NCBI GenBank assembly: GCA_014529385.2
Contig: CM043953.1
Location: forward strand, 75,649,372-75,713,371
Direction: 5' to 3'
From: Adiantum capillus-veneris
Lineage: Eukaryota > Streptophyta > Polypodiopsida > Polypodiales > Pteridaceae
Length of the DNA: 64,000 nucleotides
Shown here in pieces: positions 62,309-64,000 of the stretch (the stretch's first letter is position 1; each line of letters opens with the position of its first letter). The notes below the pieces were generated by a model. It was not told the DNA's origin. It did not search any database and saw only the letters and a program-made list of their open reading frames with translations. The translations under genes were made by a program, and so were the position numbers.

Positions 62309-62760
62309 GTGCACCCTCGAGTGCCAATTGTATGTTCCCCTAACAATGAGGATGCTTTTTATGTGGCCATGACTGTGGGTATGATTGCCATTGGTGCAAT
62401 ATTGATGCAAAAGGTGGGTAAGTGCTACAAGCCAATCTACTTTGATAGCAGGGTGATTAGCCCAGGGGAGAGGTCATATACGGAGGTTGAGCAGTGGGTG
62501 ATGACTTTAGTATTTTCTTGCCGCAAGTTTAAAGTGCATTTAGTTATTTGAAAGTTTTATCTACTCAGTGTTAACAATTTGTTGCATGAAGTGGTGCTTC
62601 ATCTCAAGCCAGGGATGAGGATAAGGAAATGGGTACATGAGCTCAAGGAGTTTGAGTTTGAGTTCAAGATTGACCACATGAGTTTATCACATTTGGCAGA
62701 CATCTTGGTTAACAAGGAAGCAGATCTACCAATCTATCCATGGGTGGCGAAAGAGGATGC
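62309..62760 (+). pseudogene. RNase H of Tat-type element
   Basis: AFYVAMTVGMIAIGAILMQK (the first catalytic Asp replaced in YVAMT), YFDSRVISPGERSYTEVEQW, VMTLVFSCRKFKVHL, and after a stop, LLHEVVLHLKPGMRIRKWV, ELKEFEFEFKIDHMSLSHLA and DILVNKEAD. The order is that of the Ty3/gypsy RNase H. Confidence 0.8.
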
Positions 62761-63180
62761 TACAAATGAGCCAGATTTAAAGGGAGCTTTTACTATGTGG
62801 TCTAATGGTGCTCATTACAGGAGAGTACTGCAGAAAGCAGGCAGAGGTGTGATCATTTAGGATCCCCAACGTATGGTAATTTTCTCAAAGGCCTATGATT
62901 TGGAGGGTGTTCACACGAATAATGAAGCGGAGTACTTGACACTTCACTTGGGGCTCAAGCAATGGGTATCTCTAGGTTGGTAGTTAAAGGTGATGCTCTC
63001 CTAGTTTCAAAACAACTTTTGGGGCAGTGGCAGGTAGAAAGGGATTCTTTTAAAGATTTGGTTTATTCCATAAAGAGTTTGTTGAAGTTTTTTTTGAAGA
63101 AATACAGTTCAAACATGTTAGAAGGGAGCTAAAACAAGAAGCTAATAGGTTGGCTAGCAGTCGTGTGCAAACTCAAGTGT
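62761..63180 (+). pseudogene. Second (archaeal-type) RNase H of Tat-type element
   Basis: After the standard RNase H comes FTMWSNGAHYRRVLQKAGRG, VII, a stop, then DPQRMVIFSKAYDLEGVHTN, NEAEYLTLHLGLKQWVSLG, VKGDALLVSKQLLGQWQV and an end like VRRELKQEANRLASSRV. NNEAEY-x-x-x-x-x-GL and KGDS-x-LV are the Glu and Asp blocks of the extra RNase H that marks the Tat/Ogre lineage. The first Asp is replaced by Asn (SNGA). There is one in-frame stop and at least one frameshift. Confidence 0.82.
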
Positions 63181-63239
63181 CGAGTTTTTATGTGGCACCA
63201 ACTACATAGAGGGACACTCTAAAAGAGGTTAATGATTTC

Positions 63240-64000
63240 TTGAGCAGAGGACAATGTTCAGAGGGACTATCAAAACTGCAAAAGAGGCAGATTGTTCAAA
63301 AGGCATCAAAGTTCACTCTAGTCGGAGAGGATTTGATGACATATGGCCAAGATAGAGTGTTGCGAAGAGTTCTTTACAAAGAGGAGATCAGCATGGTGTT
63401 GGAGCAATGTCATGAGGAGAGTGGACATCAAGAAAAAGATCTAGTATTGTTTTGCATTTTAGAAGGTCGTTTTTGGTGGCCTTTCATTGTGCGAGATGTG
63501 CACTACTGGTGCAAAACATGCCATCAATGCCAAACAATGGGTGAGAGAAGATTGGTAGCAGAACCGTAAGGGGCCATCATAGCTTAGGATGCATTTGAAA
63601 AGTGGGGTTTGGATGCCATTGGTCCATTTTCCAAGTCGAAAAGTGGTAAGAAATACATTGTGTTGGCTATTGACTATCTTACCAGGCGGGTTGAAGCAAA
63701 AGCAGTCAAGGAGCTAAATGCTTATACAGTTGCTCAGTTTGTTTCTGATTGCATATGTTTCCACTTTGATGTACATTGGGTGCTTATCTCTGATTGGGGT
63801 TAAGGGTTTAAAAGTAAGCTAGTACAAGCATTAGTGGAAAAGTTGTGTATTCAACACGCTACATAGGTTTTCATCTCCATATCATCCACAATGCAATGGT
63901 TTAGTTGAAAGTGAAAATGGACAAATAATCAAGATGCTTACCAAATATATATACAAATAGGTTGGAAGAATGGGAAGCTAACCTGGAAAAATGTTTATGG
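63240..64000 (+). pseudogene. Integrase of Tat-type element (runs off window)
   Basis: An HHCC zinc domain with CHEESGHQ and CKTCHQCQ (63400-63530). After a stop comes the core, with Asp in WGLDAIGPFSKSKSGKKYIV (63603-63660), Asp in VLISDWG (63778-63800), and the Glu block NGLVESENGQIIKML (63894-63940). Two stops or frameshifts lie in the core. It continues beyond the window. Confidence 0.85.

Noticed and set aside
58828-64000. Integrated plant pararetrovirus or other virus
   Set aside because: Gag-PR-RT-RNase H-second RNase H-integrase order with an integrase core is that of a Ty3/gypsy Tat-type retrotransposon; no movement or viral coat protein is seen.

Overview
This is nuclear DNA of a land plant with a large, transposon-filled genome. 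The evidence is spliceosomal exons of two plant genes, plant-type LTR retrotransposons with initiator-Met and other tRNA primer sites, MITEs of the hAT and Tc1/mariner types, and long GA/CT/CA microsatellites. A Penelope-like element and an intron of about 29 kb would suit a fern or gymnosperm better than a compact angiosperm, but the species cannot be named from sequence alone.

Only two host genes are supported. (1) An FKBP-type peptidyl-prolyl isomerase of the ER FKBP15 kind, + strand: exons at 17826-17916, 17998-18102 and 47028-47116. The last two are separated by a 28,925-bp GC-AG intron. Upstream exons are not visible, so the preceding intron probably also exceeds 17 kb. (2) A complete four-exon GASA/snakin (gibberellin-regulated) cysteine-rich secreted peptide gene, - strand, 51682 down to 49522, with a signal peptide, a proline-rich linker and the full 12-cysteine domain.

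Layout. 1-5303: LTR element A, - strand, carrying gag, protease and an unrecognised third ORF but no reverse transcriptase (RT). 5304-11510: a Penelope-like element, + strand, split by element B, a second copy of the same gag-PR family (6712-10796). 12125-12333: a small poly(A) retroposon with a 28-bp target duplication. 12480-15110: a decayed LINE. 15585-17250: the 3' end of a chromovirus with its LTR. 17826-47116: the FKBP exons and giant intron. The intron holds two LINEs of one family. LINE1 occupies 19893-23612 and resumes at 39026; LINE2 occupies 40062 to about 46720. LINE1 is split by an outer chromovirus relic (23613-39025, target duplication TTTCC). That relic's right LTR is itself split by a young chromovirus (26283-34666) and by a small LTR element (34968-37713). 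LINE2 is split by a 2.6-kb non-autonomous LTR element (41990-44606, target duplication CATGC). 47117-49521: intergenic, with a tRNA-type SINE. 49522-51729: the GASA gene, with MITEs in intron 3. 51730-58800: microsatellites, nested MITEs, a LINE fragment, a triplicated 345-bp repeat, a zinc-knuckle ORF and a CACTA (TNP2) transposase fragment. 58828-64000: a decayed Tat-type Ty3/gypsy element with a second RNase H, + strand, running off the end.

Most apparent ORFs belong to mobile elements and most are broken. The most notable signals are a PCNA-binding (PIP-box) motif kept in the ORF2 C-termini of both LINE copies, (TC)n tails on those LINEs, the Penelope-like element, the conserved extra ORF of the gag-PR family, and the GC-AG giant intron.
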